A stretch of DNA of 64,000 nt from an uncultured Clostridium sp. Lineage in GTDB: Bacteria; Bacillota; Clostridia; Oscillospirales; Acutalibacteraceae. The stretch lies in contig CABRLN010000003.1 of the NCBI GenBank assembly GCA_902471875.1, positions 51,117-115,116 of the forward strand, in the 5' to 3' direction. Shown in pieces: positions 43,095-52,078 of this stretch. A program made the position numbers and the translations under genes. A model generated the notes under the pieces. It was not told the DNA's origin, did no database searches, and was given only the letters and a program-made list of their open reading frames with translations. Within the stretch, counting starts at the first letter, position 1, and each line of letters begins with the position of its first letter.

Positions 43095-43568
43095 TTATTT
43101 GTTTATTATGTAAACAGCTAAATTTAAATATCCTGCAAATGTAATCCACAGTAAATATGGTATTTGCAGCAAACCCGCTGTTTTATTAATCTTATAAAAG
43201 CTTACAACCATTCCTAAAACAAGTATCCATAGCATTACAAGCCATACAAAAGCAAATAACGGATTACCTAAATTAAAATAAATAATCGACCATAAAAAGT
43301 TAAATATAAGCTGAACAATATAAATTGAAAGTCCTATATACTTTTCTTCTTGTTTACTTTCGTAAACCAAATAGGCAGAAATACCCATTAAAATATATAA
43401 AATTGTCCACACTACAGGAAACAGCCACGACGGTGGCGAAAGCAGCGGTTTTTGTATATTTGCATAAGCTTGATAATTACCTATTGTAAGCAATGCCGAC
43501 AATATTCCTGTACCCACACTTATTGCAATACTTATTAACAATGAGCGTATATTTACTTTATAATTCAT
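43095..43568 (-). CDS. tspO: TspO/MBR family membrane protein
   Basis: A 157-residue protein with five membrane helices. Family motifs are KPLLSPPSWLFPVVWTILYI, LMGISAYLVY, FNFLWSIIYFNLGNPLFAFV and the final helix PYLLWITFAGYLNLAVYIIN. TspO proteins bind porphyrins and are linked to tetrapyrrole and stress metabolism in bacteria. The gene is convergent with the TrpB2 gene and separated from the next gene upstream by a MITE-like element. Length and helix number are normal for the family. Confidence 0.93.
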   Translation of the reverse strand: MNYKVNIRSLLISIAISVGTGILSALLTIGNYQAYANIQKPLLSPPSWLFPVVWTILYILMGISAYLVYESKQEEKYIGLSIYIVQLIFNFLWSIIYFNLGNPLFAFVWLVMLWILVLGMVVSFYKINKTAGLLQIPYLLWITFAGYLNLAVYIINK

Positions 43569-43651
43569 TACACATATCCCCTTTATATTAAAAGGATATG
43601 CGTTTACTTTTTATTTTAGAAACAAAATATGAAATATAATATAAATACAAC

Positions 43652-43797
43652 ATTAGAGCGTATCTGAAAAATTTAACATACGCCCCAAACATTTTTTGAT
43701 AATAACGTATTTCTATAAAATTTTGCCTTGCCTTACAAAGTCTTACAAAAAATTACTAATTTTTTAACACATATATACTTTTCAGATACTCGCTAAT
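43652..43797. mobile_element. 146-bp MITE-like element
   Basis: The ends are terminal inverted repeats of 19 bases: ATTAGAGCGTATCTGAAAA on the left and, reading the other strand, ATTAGCGAGTATCTGAAAA on the right, 17 of 19 identical. The interior is non-coding. It lies between tspO and the PNP gene, its right end six bases from the PNP stop codon. No clear target duplication is visible. Confidence 0.55.
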
Positions 43798-43802
43798 TAT
43801 TT

Positions 43803-44621
43803 TTATAATTTTTGAATAAATTTTATAATTAGTATGCCAAGCTTTTTCGCACCCTGCCCTGCTATTTTTTCAACCTCGGTGTGGTTTAGCGGCTGACTTG
43901 TCAAGCCAACTGCCTTGTTAGTTACCAAACTAACACCGCACACCTTTATTCCTAAATAGTTAGCTGTCATTGCCTCACACACAGTACTCATTCCAACTGC
44001 GTCAGCACCTAAATATCCAAACATTTTTACCTCAGCAGGCGTTTCATAATTTGGACCTGTAGCCTGAACATACACGCCCTGTTTCACAGCTATACAATTT
44101 TCATACGCAGCTTCTTTTAATGTATCAACCAATTTACTGTTATATACATTGTTCATATCTGGAAAACGCTCACCGTATTTATTGTTGTTTTCTCCTATAA
44201 GCGGAGATGGAACAAAGCTGCTTATATGGTCGGTAATTATCATTAAATCACCAGCGTCAAACTCCTTATTAATTCCTCCTGAAGCATTTGTTAATATCAA
44301 GGTTTTTACGCCCAGTATTTTCATAACCACTATTGGCATTACAACTTGATTCATTGTATAACCTTCGTAATAATGCACTCTGCCCTGCATTACCATTACA
44401 TTTTTGTCTTCAATCTTTAAAAATAGAAACCTGCCTCTATGTCCGCTTACTGTTGCAGTTGGAAAGTTGGGGATATCAGCATAATTTATACTTGTAATTA
44501 ACTGTGAATTTTTAAATATATCGCCCAGTCCTGACCCTAACACAACACCTGCTTCAGGCTTAAAGTCGCCAATTTTTTTCTTAATAAAATCTGCACAGCT
44601 TTCTGCCAACAATGTATCCAT
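43803..44621 (-). CDS. punA: Purine nucleoside phosphorylase (trimeric, inosine/guanosine type)
   Basis: About 272 residues. ATG 44621 (MDTLLAESCADFIKKKIG) follows AAAGAGG by eight bases; the in-frame GTG at 44630 is too close to that site. Motifs: phosphate-binding VVLGSGLGD, GRVHYYEGYTMNQV, LTNASGGIN, the base-contact region YVQATGPNYETPAEVKM and GADAVGMSTVCEA. This is the low-molecular-mass PNP family that splits inosine and guanosine with phosphate for purine salvage. An N-terminal MSTVCE motif and length near 275 are normal. It is a single gene between terminators. Confidence 0.93.
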   Translation of the reverse strand: MDTLLAESCADFIKKKIGDFKPEAGVVLGSGLGDIFKNSQLITSINYADIPNFPTATVSGHRGRFLFLKIEDKNVMVMQGRVHYYEGYTMNQVVMPIVVMKILGVKTLILTNASGGINKEFDAGDLMIITDHISSFVPSPLIGENNNKYGERFPDMNNVYNSKLVDTLKEAAYENCIAVKQGVYVQATGPNYETPAEVKMFGYLGADAVGMSTVCEAMTANYLGIKVCGVSLVTNKAVGLTSQPLNHTEVEKIAGQGAKKLGILIIKFIQKL

Positions 44622-44683
44622 ATTAAGCACCTCTTTATATCTTTTATATTAATCTTGAATAAATTATTTGAAATATTTGAAAC

Positions 44684-44718
44684 AGCAAAAGGATATGCCG
44701 TAACAATAGCATACCCTT
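44684..44718 (-). terminator. Terminator of the gld/DUF4340 operon
   Basis: On the minus strand GGGTATGC...GCATATCC forms a stem, followed by TTTTGCTGTTTC. It lies 18 bp after the DUF4340 stop. Confidence 0.6.
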
Positions 44719-44735
44719 TCGTTTATTTTATACAC

Positions 44736-46520
44736 TTAAATTGAAGTTACATCTTCACCTTTAGCCGCCTTTGGTACATCTTCGATAATCTTATTTACAT
44801 AAGTATCAAAAACATTACCTAAGGTAGTTTTTCCGTCTGATGAGAAGTTGTACTTACCTGCATCACCCTTGTAAAAGCTGTAGGTGTCGGCAGATTTATC
44901 AGTATTGTAAGTAAATTTAACTGTCAAGTCAGCCTTTCCGCTTACATTACCTGTTTTAACCTCATTTATGGTTGCAGACTCAAGGTTCTGGAAGAAAATA
45001 TCAAATTTGCTTGTGTCAAGAGTTTTACTTCCGCTCTTAATAGTTGTAGATGTTGTTTCATTGCCCTCATCATCTTTGTTTGTTTTTGAAGAAATATCAA
45101 ATTTATATGTCTTATCCTTTGCGGTAACCTCTATTGTTTTAATAGAGTTAAGGTCCGGTTTCATAACATATTCAAACACCATATCCTCATAAGAGGTTGT
45201 TACCCATGCTACCTTTGATGCTGCCAGTGAATAAACCATTTTAGTGTCAGGATTATAAACATTTACGTTACTAGTTTCTTCCCCACTTGGCTTTGAAGAA
45301 TACAAGGTAATTGTGCCATCGCCAAATTCTGCTGTAATTTTTGCATACGGATTACTTGTGCTTATGCCATATTCCGAAAGCTTTTTATCGTCAGGCTTAA
45401 AGGCAAGAACCTCGTCAGCAGTAATTGAACGTAAAGCCTCTAACACCGTTGAACCATTTGTTACATTTACAAAACAATTTGTTGGTGCAGTCATTTTGTA
45501 ATAAGCAGTTGACACTGTTGTGTCATCGTTAGTAGTGAACTTCATTGTTTCGTTAAAGTTACTACCACTAATTGTTACCTTAGTCGGTTTAGCGTTATCG
45601 TCACCCTCTGCAGTTGATGTTACAGAAGTGTCAAGCAAAGCTGTTGCTTTAAAAAGGAACGAATCAACTGCTTCGCTGTCAACAAGATAAATCCCTTTGT
45701 CGCCATCTACTTGAATATAAGCACCGGCATCGCTAGGTGCCTCGTTACCTACTGTAATTGTTCTTTTGTTGCCGTTGTTGTAAGTTACGGTGACTGTTGC
45801 TCTTGGTTTATCCAGCCCATATTCTTCAGGATTTGCACCTGTAATATCAACAATATTAGTTGTTGTTACGGCGGCTGCATCATTAGCTACAGAATCAGGT
45901 TGACCTACCGCCAGTGATGCCTCTTCATATCCTTTTAGAGTATAAATTGTTGCACCTGTTGTAGTTGTTTCTTTGCCATCGGCATCTGTTGCTGCTTCTG
46001 TAGGAGTTTCGGACAGAAGCTCGAAAGTACCGTGTTCGTTTGTTACCTTAACAGCTTTAATATCAGCAGGAACATGTTCAATAAGCTCCTCTACACCGGC
46101 TGAAATAATGTTTCCGTCTTTGTCTTTGACGGATTCAATTTTATTGCCTTTAAGGTCTGTTGCATATTGATTGCCGTTTTCATCTGTAGGGTATGTTGCG
46201 GTTGTATTGTCTGAACTGCTGTCAGGAATAAAATTTTGTACTAAAAAATACATACCAACAAGCACCGCAACAACTGCAATAACAATTATCAAAATAATAA
46301 CAGGCTTTTTACTTTTTCCGTCTTTACCGCTTTCTTTTTTCTTTTTATTTTTCTGTGTTGTTTTTTTGGTACTTTTCATGCTGCCTGTTTCAGCTTCTGA
46401 ATCGGCAGAAAATATTGTACCTGCTGTGTTGTCATAGAACAAATCGTCTTGTTTAATTTCTTCTGAAGGTGTTGTTGTATATTCATTATTGTCTTGTGGA
46501 AGCTTTTTATTTTTTGCCAT
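44736..46520 (-). CDS. DUF4340 domain membrane-anchored protein of a Gld-type ABC system
   Basis: A 594-residue protein. Residues 1-75 are cytoplasmic and very lysine-rich (KSTKKTTQKNKKKKESGKDG), followed by one membrane segment (about 76-94) and a long outside beta-rich domain with a repeated structure: two or three related units (ITGANPEEYGLDKPRATVTV, then LSEYGISTSNPYAKITAEFG) typical of DUF4340. It is the last gene of a four-gene operon with the Gld-type ABC transporter and its start overlaps the stop of the previous gene. Together these are thought to move or assemble something in the envelope. The substrate is unknown. Confidence 0.85.
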   Translation of the reverse strand: MAKNKKLPQDNNEYTTTPSEEIKQDDLFYDNTAGTIFSADSEAETGSMKSTKKTTQKNKKKKESGKDGKSKKPVIILIIVIAVVAVLVGMYFLVQNFIPDSSSDNTTATYPTDENGNQYATDLKGNKIESVKDKDGNIISAGVEELIEHVPADIKAVKVTNEHGTFELLSETPTEAATDADGKETTTTGATIYTLKGYEEASLAVGQPDSVANDAAAVTTTNIVDITGANPEEYGLDKPRATVTVTYNNGNKRTITVGNEAPSDAGAYIQVDGDKGIYLVDSEAVDSFLFKATALLDTSVTSTAEGDDNAKPTKVTISGSNFNETMKFTTNDDTTVSTAYYKMTAPTNCFVNVTNGSTVLEALRSITADEVLAFKPDDKKLSEYGISTSNPYAKITAEFGDGTITLYSSKPSGEETSNVNVYNPDTKMVYSLAASKVAWVTTSYEDMVFEYVMKPDLNSIKTIEVTAKDKTYKFDISSKTNKDDEGNETTSTTIKSGSKTLDTSKFDIFFQNLESATINEVKTGNVSGKADLTVKFTYNTDKSADTYSFYKGDAGKYNFSSDGKTTLGNVFDTYVNKIIEDVPKAAKGEDVTSI

Positions 46521-48166
46521 TACTTATTCCTCCTGCGTATATAAATAACAATAGCAACAATAATGATCGCTACCGGGAATACACCCATACATATAATTGT
46601 CCAAAGCTGAATTTGGTCAGATGTAATACCCAGTGAAGGACTGCTTAGGTCTTTTCCTGAAATTGTAATACCTTCGTCAGTATTTTCAGTTATTTTATTC
46701 ATCATGTTTATTAAATAAGCACCATTATTGTATGATGACATTTTAATTGCATTTGAGTTAAATATTAATGATGACCCCATTACTATTACATTAGATGCTG
46801 TATTGTCACCCGAGGTTTTTGTTGCAATTGCAGCAGCGTTAAACTGCTGTTCTTTAACATCGTCAATCTTAAATTTTTCGTCAGCAGTAAACGGATACAG
46901 CTTGGCAGAAGCTGATGTCACAAGCAATGACGTTGCTGTATTTTCGTCTGAAATTTCAACAGGAACAATTTCTCCGCCTACAATATACAATGAACTGTCT
47001 TTTAGACCGTCTGTATAGTCGGTATTATTATATTCAAGAACAGATGTAAATGGGTCATTAGATGACAAAAGCTTTGAAGAATCCATTTCGGCAACTACAC
47101 CTTCGCTCATTTTTATGCCCCACTCTTCTAAAAGTGCATCAAGATTTGGCGACTCAACAGGTGTTGCAGCTGCAACATACATAAGGTCTTTGCCATAATT
47201 TCCGTTATTATTTAAGAACTCTTTAATTTTCTTTACTGATGTTTCGTCAAGGTCGGTAGTTGGTGTAAATAATACCAACGCCTCTGCGTCTTTATCAATG
47301 TCCTCTGTAAGTGTTGAAACAGTACTTACGTCATAGTTATTTTGCTCCAGCAGATTTTTAAATGCATCTGCATTATAGTTGCCAAAACCTTCAATAAACT
47401 GAACCTTAACTTGGTTTTCTGAGGTTACATTTAAAATAGCTGTTGTAACTGCCGGCTCTACATTAAGCCCCGTTACCTCGTATGATGAATAGTCGCTTGA
47501 CATTTGTGTTTCAAATAAATCGTCATTAGTCAGAATACGATATTTTTCACCGCATTTAACAATATAGTTACCCTGCTGCAATGTATCATCAGGATATTTA
47601 TTAATATATGTTGGATTTGCAGTAAGGTCAATATACTCAATTTTTATTTTATCATTATAGTTTTTGTATTGATTAAGCAAAGTACTTGCCATAAGGTAAT
47701 ACTGGCTTGCCCCGGTGTAGTCGCTTTCTGAAGCAAGTACGCTAATAGTAATGTCCTTGTTAATTGTTTCTACAAAATCTATAGTATCTTGTGTAAGGTT
47801 ATATGTTTGCTGTGAAGAAAGGTCAAACGACAGTGCAGGTACTTTGTTTGTAATAAGTCCGGCTATCATATTAAGTACAATTACAGCAACAATAAATACC
47901 GCAGTAAACGCAATAGACAGTCCGCCCTTTCTCATTTTTCTGCTTTTAAACAAAGCCTTCAGCTTGCCGTCTTTTTTCTGATTTTTCTCACTGTTATTGT
48001 CAGCTGCTTTTTCTTCTTTATCAGCATCTTTATTTTCTTCAATTACTGTTTCGTTTTTTGAATTATCTTCAGACATACTGCTGTCAATGGCTGCTTCTGC
48101 CGGTTCGTTGTCAGAAACACCATTTAACATTTCTTCTAAATCTTTTTTATCTTTTTCGTTACTCAC
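46520..48166 (-). CDS. gldG: GldG-family ABC system auxiliary protein
   Basis: A 548-residue protein with an acidic N-terminus, one membrane segment (about residues 83-105), a large outside region and a C-terminal membrane segment (about 520-542) with RRRNK after it. The outside part has the GldG/IFT-like alpha/beta fold (TYNLTQDTIDFVETINKDIT, VKVQFIEGFGNYNADAFKNL, ADALVLFTP-like EALVLFTPTTDLDETSVKKI). In Bacteroidetes GldA/F/G serve gliding; in Clostridia the same set occurs without gliding and its job is unknown. It sits between the permease (12 bp) and the DUF4340 gene. Confidence 0.85.
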   Translation of the reverse strand: MSNEKDKKDLEEMLNGVSDNEPAEAAIDSSMSEDNSKNETVIEENKDADKEEKAADNNSEKNQKKDGKLKALFKSRKMRKGGLSIAFTAVFIVAVIVLNMIAGLITNKVPALSFDLSSQQTYNLTQDTIDFVETINKDITISVLASESDYTGASQYYLMASTLLNQYKNYNDKIKIEYIDLTANPTYINKYPDDTLQQGNYIVKCGEKYRILTNDDLFETQMSSDYSSYEVTGLNVEPAVTTAILNVTSENQVKVQFIEGFGNYNADAFKNLLEQNNYDVSTVSTLTEDIDKDAEALVLFTPTTDLDETSVKKIKEFLNNNGNYGKDLMYVAAATPVESPNLDALLEEWGIKMSEGVVAEMDSSKLLSSNDPFTSVLEYNNTDYTDGLKDSSLYIVGGEIVPVEISDENTATSLLVTSASAKLYPFTADEKFKIDDVKEQQFNAAAIATKTSGDNTASNVIVMGSSLIFNSNAIKMSSYNNGAYLINMMNKITENTDEGITISGKDLSSPSLGITSDQIQLWTIICMGVFPVAIIIVAIVIYIRRRNK

Positions 48167-48178
48167 TGTGGCACCTCC

Positions 48179-48883
48179 TTAGTTCCAGCGTCTTCTTTCA
48201 AGCACTCTTACTGTTAAGAAATTAAACAGTACAGGTACGCTTAAGAAGAAAACAACATCTGAAAGCTTTATAATTCCTACTGCAAAATTCTGGTAAGGTG
48301 TTGTAAATGAAATTGAAGAAAGTATTGTTTGAATAAAGCCAACGCTTATTGAACCTGACAATGTATCAAGGTAAGAAATTAACAGACCTGCACCAATAGA
48401 AATAATAGCTGCTACAATTTGACTTTCAGTTAATGATGAAACAAAAGTACCTATTGAAATAAGTGCCATACCAAACAGGAACAAGCCCAAAATATTACTT
48501 AATATAGTTATCCATGAAGGCATTACAAAAAAACTGATAATAATACCGTAAATAATAAACAAAACCATTATAACCGCGTAAACAGTAACAGCAGCTAAAA
48601 ATTTGCCCATTACTATTTGCAGCAAATTTACAGGCGCTGTCAGCAAGCCTTGTTCAGTTTTTTTGTTCTTTTCTTCACTGAATAATTTCATTGTAAGAAT
48701 TGGAATAAGTATAATAACTATTGATGTCATATTAAGAAAAACATATGTCATATCGGTTGTGTCAGGCTGTAGTACACAGCCCATAAAATACATACCACCA
48801 AACAAAGCCGCAACCGCATATACTACATACGCAATAGGAGATGTAAAATATGCGTTAAGCTCTCTTTTATAAATTGCAGACAT
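48179..48883 (-). CDS. gldF: ABC transporter permease, GldF-like
   Basis: A 234-residue ABC-2 type permease with six membrane segments: SPIAYVVYAVAALFGGMYFM at the start, then segments near residues 50-70, 97-125, 130-150, 155-175 and 200-225. The cytoplasmic loop LTMKLFSEEKNKKTEQGLLT after the second segment carries the EExxxxT(E)xxLLxxPV pattern of this family (TEQGLLTAPVNLLQIVMGKF). It pairs with the ATPase whose stop it touches. Role as for the Gld system: membrane export or assembly with unknown cargo. Confidence 0.9.
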   Translation of the reverse strand: MSAIYKRELNAYFTSPIAYVVYAVAALFGGMYFMGCVLQPDTTDMTYVFLNMTSIVIILIPILTMKLFSEEKNKKTEQGLLTAPVNLLQIVMGKFLAAVTVYAVIMVLFIIYGIIISFFVMPSWITILSNILGLFLFGMALISIGTFVSSLTESQIVAAIISIGAGLLISYLDTLSGSISVGFIQTILSSISFTTPYQNFAVGIIKLSDVVFFLSVPVLFNFLTVRVLERRRWN

Positions 48884-49842
48884 TATTTTTTACCTCCTCT
48901 TTTGTTTACCGGGTCTCCGTTAGTAATTTTAAGAAATGCATCTTCAAGCGACATTTCGGCATTTCTCATCATTACTATAGGACAATTGATTTTTGCCATT
49001 GCATTAAATATTGCTTTACGAACATCTCTTTCTGCTTTTGACTCAACAATATATTCGCCGCAGCCGTCTGTTGTTCTCATTACCTTACGCACTCTTGACA
49101 CCCCGTCAATTTCACGCAGCGCAGGCAGAATAACATTTTCGTTGCCGTCAATATGCAGCTGAGTTCTTTTCATGCCTGTAAAGCTTGTTGTAATAGTATC
49201 TGTACTTTCATCAGCTACAAGCTCGCCGTTATTAATAACAACAATACGGTCGCACACCGCCTGAATCTCTGACAAAACGTGAGAGGACAAAATTACTGTA
49301 TGTTTTTTTCCTAAACCTCTTATAAGGTTACGCATTTCAATAATCTGCTTAGGGTCTAAGCCAACAGTAGGTTCGTCAAGAATAATTACAGGCGGATTAC
49401 CAATAAGTGCCTGTGCCAAGCCAACCCTTTGTCTGTAACCTTTTGAAAGGTTTTTAATAACTCTGTTATATACATCTGTAATTTTAGTAACCTTACATAC
49501 CTCAGCTAAATGCTCTTGCTTTGGCAATGTTACCTTTTTTAAATCATATACAAATTCAAGATACCTTTTTACAGTCATGTCCTGATACAGCGGCGGCAGC
49601 TCAGGAAGATACCCTATTCTGGACTTTGCACCCTTAGGGTCATCAAGAATTTCACAGCCATCTATTGTAACTGTGCCCGATGTGGATGACAAATAACCGG
49701 TTATGATGTTCATTGTAGTTGATTTTCCTGCACCGTTTGGTCCAAGAAAGCCCAAAATTTCTCCTTCGTTAACAGAAAAGCTAACATTGTTTACAGCCAG
49801 CTTATCGCCGTAACGTTTTACAAGGTTTTTAACCTCTACCAT
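48883..49842 (-). CDS. gldA: ABC transporter ATP-binding protein, GldA-like
   Basis: A 319-residue ATPase. Walker A is GPNGAGKSTTM, the Q loop GYLPELPPLYQDMTV, signature LSKGYRQRVGLAQAL, Walker B VIILDEPTVGLDP and the switch His in LSSHVLSE. After residue 215 it has a DUF4162-like C-terminal extension seen in ABC-2 ATPases. It is the first gene of the four-gene operon and overlaps the permease gene by one base. Transcription starts upstream, between it and the candidate small RNA. Confidence 0.93.
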   Translation of the reverse strand: MVEVKNLVKRYGDKLAVNNVSFSVNEGEILGFLGPNGAGKSTTMNIITGYLSSTSGTVTIDGCEILDDPKGAKSRIGYLPELPPLYQDMTVKRYLEFVYDLKKVTLPKQEHLAEVCKVTKITDVYNRVIKNLSKGYRQRVGLAQALIGNPPVIILDEPTVGLDPKQIIEMRNLIRGLGKKHTVILSSHVLSEIQAVCDRIVVINNGELVADESTDTITTSFTGMKRTQLHIDGNENVILPALREIDGVSRVRKVMRTTDGCGEYIVESKAERDVRKAIFNAMAKINCPIVMMRNAEMSLEDAFLKITNGDPVNKRGGKK

Positions 49843-50121
49843 TTACATAGTCACTCCTTTGTTTTATCAAAAAATCATCATCATTAAATATATATTAAAC
49901 AGTATCATTTGTCAAACTTATGTTGATATAAATTCAAATACAAGATATTTATTGTGCATTTTTTACAATAATTTACATAAAATTTTAACTTGACACTTTT
50001 CCATTGTATTTTATTAACTTTTCCTTGAATAAACCTTGAAAACTTTTAAGGTTTACCCTTGGGTTATAACTTTTACCTTTTGCACATTATCTAATATATT
50101 TATTTGTATAAAACAACATAG
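49843..50121. other. Region upstream of the Gld operon
   Basis: About 280 bp, AT-rich, with several imperfect repeats of AAACTTTT/AAGGTTTA type around 50025-50055. It must contain the leftward Gld promoter, but I cannot single out one convincing pair. No gene. Confidence 0.35.
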
Positions 50122-50265
50122 AAAAAACGCTATGGCATTTGCGGTTTGCCATAGCGTTCTTCTGTTCTTTTTAAGTTTGAGGGGTACATTTGAGGAGGGT
50201 AGAACATTTTATACTCCAACGGTGCGGCTCCGTTGTTGAGTATAGGTAAATAATAATCCCCACTT
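50122..50265 (-). ncRNA. Candidate small RNA with C-rich anti-Shine-Dalgarno segments
   Basis: On the minus strand the stretch has a hairpin CAACGGAGCCGCACCGTTG, then single-stranded CTACCCTCCTCAAATG and TACCCCTCAAAC, and ends in AACGCTATGGCA...TGCCATAGCGTT followed by TTTTTC (50158-50121). No protein is encoded and no gene lies upstream for this terminator to serve. CCCTCCTC and CCCCTC are complementary to ribosome-binding sites, as in RsaE-like regulators. A weak TTGTTT-17-TATGGT pair lies upstream (near 50275-50310). The 5' end is uncertain. Confidence 0.4.
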
Positions 50266-50440
50266 ATGAACACCATATGAATAATTATTTAAAAAAACAA
50301 AAAGGTATTGTTAATAATATGTTGTAATAAAAATTTAATTTATCGAGTCATTAACAAACATATTCCTTATACAAAATACTGTATATTTTCTTAATTTTAC
50401 AAAAATAAATAATATTATAAAAATTCCTTCGTATAATCAA

Positions 50441-50479
50441 AAACAAATGTTTGATTTTTTCGAAAGTATGTGTTATAAT
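50441..50479 (+). promoter_or_regulatory. lexA promoter with overlapping palindrome
   Basis: TTGATT (50451-50456), 17-base spacer, TATAAT (50474-50479). AAACAAATGTTTG (50441-50453) is a palindrome of the LexA-box type (AAC-N4-GTT core) overlapping the -35 box, which fits autoregulation, although the flanks differ from the CGAAC-N4-GTTCG consensus. Confidence 0.6.
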
Positions 50480-50508
50480 ATATTTAAATTTAAGCGAGGT
50501 GTATTTTT

Positions 50509-51093
50509 ATGGCAGGGCTTACAAAAAGTCAACAGAAAATTTTCGACTTTATATGTGCTAATGTTCAGGAAGGCGTTTCCCCTTCTGTAAGAGAAATTTG
50601 TGCCGCTACCGGACTAAAATCTACAGCAACCGTACATGCTCACCTGAAAACTTTGGAAGAAAAAGGCTTGATTAAACGAAATCAAGGCTCTAACCGTTCT
50701 ATTAGACTAAGCAACGACAACACGGCTGTTGTACCTATACTTGGCAGGGTTACTGCCGGTATGCCTATTTTAGCTGTAGAGGATATTCAGGGCTATGTAC
50801 CTGTGAGTGACAGTATAAGACGAGGCAGAGAGCTTTTTGCACTGCGCGTAGTTGGCGAAAGTATGATAAACGCAGGAATACTTGACAACGATATTGTTGT
50901 TGTTCATAAAACACCTGTTGCTGAAAATGGACAAATTGTTGTTGCTATGGTTGACGAAGAAGCAACTGTAAAAAGATTTTATAAAGAAGACGGTCATTAC
51001 CGACTTCAGCCTGAAAATGATGAATTTGAACCAATTATTGTTGAAAAATGCTCGGTACTTGGTCAGGTAATTTCTGTAGTGCGTTATTATTAA
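50509..51093 (+). CDS. lexA: LexA repressor
   Basis: A 194-residue protein. The N-terminal winged helix is LTKSQQKIFDFICANVQEGV, then SPSVREICAATGLKSTATVH. The self-cleavage site is the Ala-Gly in VTAGMPILAVED (about residues 85-86). The catalytic Ser lies in VVGESMINAGI and Lys in ATVKRFYKE. It represses SOS genes and cuts itself when RecA is activated. The palindrome in its own promoter suggests autoregulation. A related palindrome lies behind the strong promoter at 9133-9161 in the left island. Confidence 0.95.
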   Translation: MAGLTKSQQKIFDFICANVQEGVSPSVREICAATGLKSTATVHAHLKTLEEKGLIKRNQGSNRSIRLSNDNTAVVPILGRVTAGMPILAVEDIQGYVPVSDSIRRGRELFALRVVGESMINAGILDNDIVVVHKTPVAENGQIVVAMVDEEATVKRFYKEDGHYRLQPENDEFEPIIVEKCSVLGQVISVVRYY

Positions 51094-51205
51094 TTATGGA
51101 TTTTATATCAATAATAAAACCTACTGAATTTTCGGCAAAATTCTTCTGTTTTTTACCTACAGCGGTTATATAATGTAATTATTAACAAAATCGGGGGTGA
51201 AACCA

Positions 51206-51877
51206 ATGGCATTGGTTGATATAAAGCAGCTGCATTGTCCAAAATGCGGTGCAACAAACCACATTCATGTTTACAAACATATTAATGCACAAGACGACAT
51301 AAAACTACGAGATAAAATACTGTCAGGACAACTTTTCGATTTCTACTGTCCATACTGCGAATACCGTGCAAGGCTTTACTACCCTTGTTTATATAATGAT
51401 GTACGAAATAAATTTATGGTATATTTTATTCCGGGTATCGAAAAAGGACAAATGATTGACCGTGCAGTTGAAATGGAATTTGAAGATATGCCAAAAATTA
51501 CAAAAAGAATTGTACCCACCTTTAATGAATTTCGTGAAAAAATAATTATATTCGAGTCTGAGCTTGACGATATGGCAGTAGAGCTTACAAAAGCTGCGGT
51601 AGCAGGCGCAGTACAAAAGAAAAAGAATGTTGACGCCAACGAAGGTTATTTTTCGGTATATAATAAAGAAGAAAATATAATGGGATTTACATTTTTTTTA
51701 GAGGATAACGAGGTATTTACACAAACAACTAAGCTTGATGTTTACAGAAAGTCGTGGAGCATTGTAAGCCGTTTAGGAAAAAAAGAACGCTCAATGAAGG
51801 GCTTTATAAAAATTGACAAAGCGTGGGCAGACAATATTTTGTTCCGTTACCAACGCTTTGGTTTTGACACTATGTAG
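51206..51877 (+). CDS. CpXC-domain protein
   Basis: About 223 residues. ATG 51206 (MALVDIKQLHCPKCGATNHI) follows GGGGGTG. The CpXC domain has its two CxxC pairs in HCPKCG and YCPYCE (about residues 11-14 and 48-51), likely a zinc site, with the strand-rich sequence KINAQDDIKLRDKILSG-like between them. The C-terminal half (VYRKSWSIVSRLGKKERSMK) has no recognised domain. CpXC proteins are common in Clostridia and have no known role. The gene stands alone after lexA and ends in a strong terminator. Confidence 0.82.
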   Translation: MALVDIKQLHCPKCGATNHIHVYKHINAQDDIKLRDKILSGQLFDFYCPYCEYRARLYYPCLYNDVRNKFMVYFIPGIEKGQMIDRAVEMEFEDMPKITKRIVPTFNEFREKIIIFESELDDMAVELTKAAVAGAVQKKKNVDANEGYFSVYNKEENIMGFTFFLEDNEVFTQTTKLDVYRKSWSIVSRLGKKERSMKGFIKIDKAWADNILFRYQRFGFDTM

Positions 51878-51910
51878 TATGGTATAAAAAACAATAATCA
51901 ATAATAAATA

Positions 51911-51953
51911 GAAATCACACCCTGTTCAAAATCGAACAAGGTGTGATTTCTTT
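51911..51953 (+). terminator. Terminator of the CpXC gene
   Basis: GAAATCACACC-C-TGTTC pairs with GAACA-A-GGTGTGATTTC, followed by TTT. It can work on both strands. Confidence 0.75.
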
Positions 51954-52078
51954 ATAACTCGTCATTATTTTTGTTTATATGAATATAAAATACCGGTTAA
52001 AAACAAGATAATACCTTATAGCAAATAAATATTTTAATTATTGATTTAAAATAAAGGTCAACAAAGTCATTTTATAAA

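Noticed and set aside
43653..43797. The inverted ends near the PNP stop as a simple terminator
   Set aside because: The arms are 108 bases apart with no T run after the stem and an AT-rich non-pairing interior, which fits a small transposon better.
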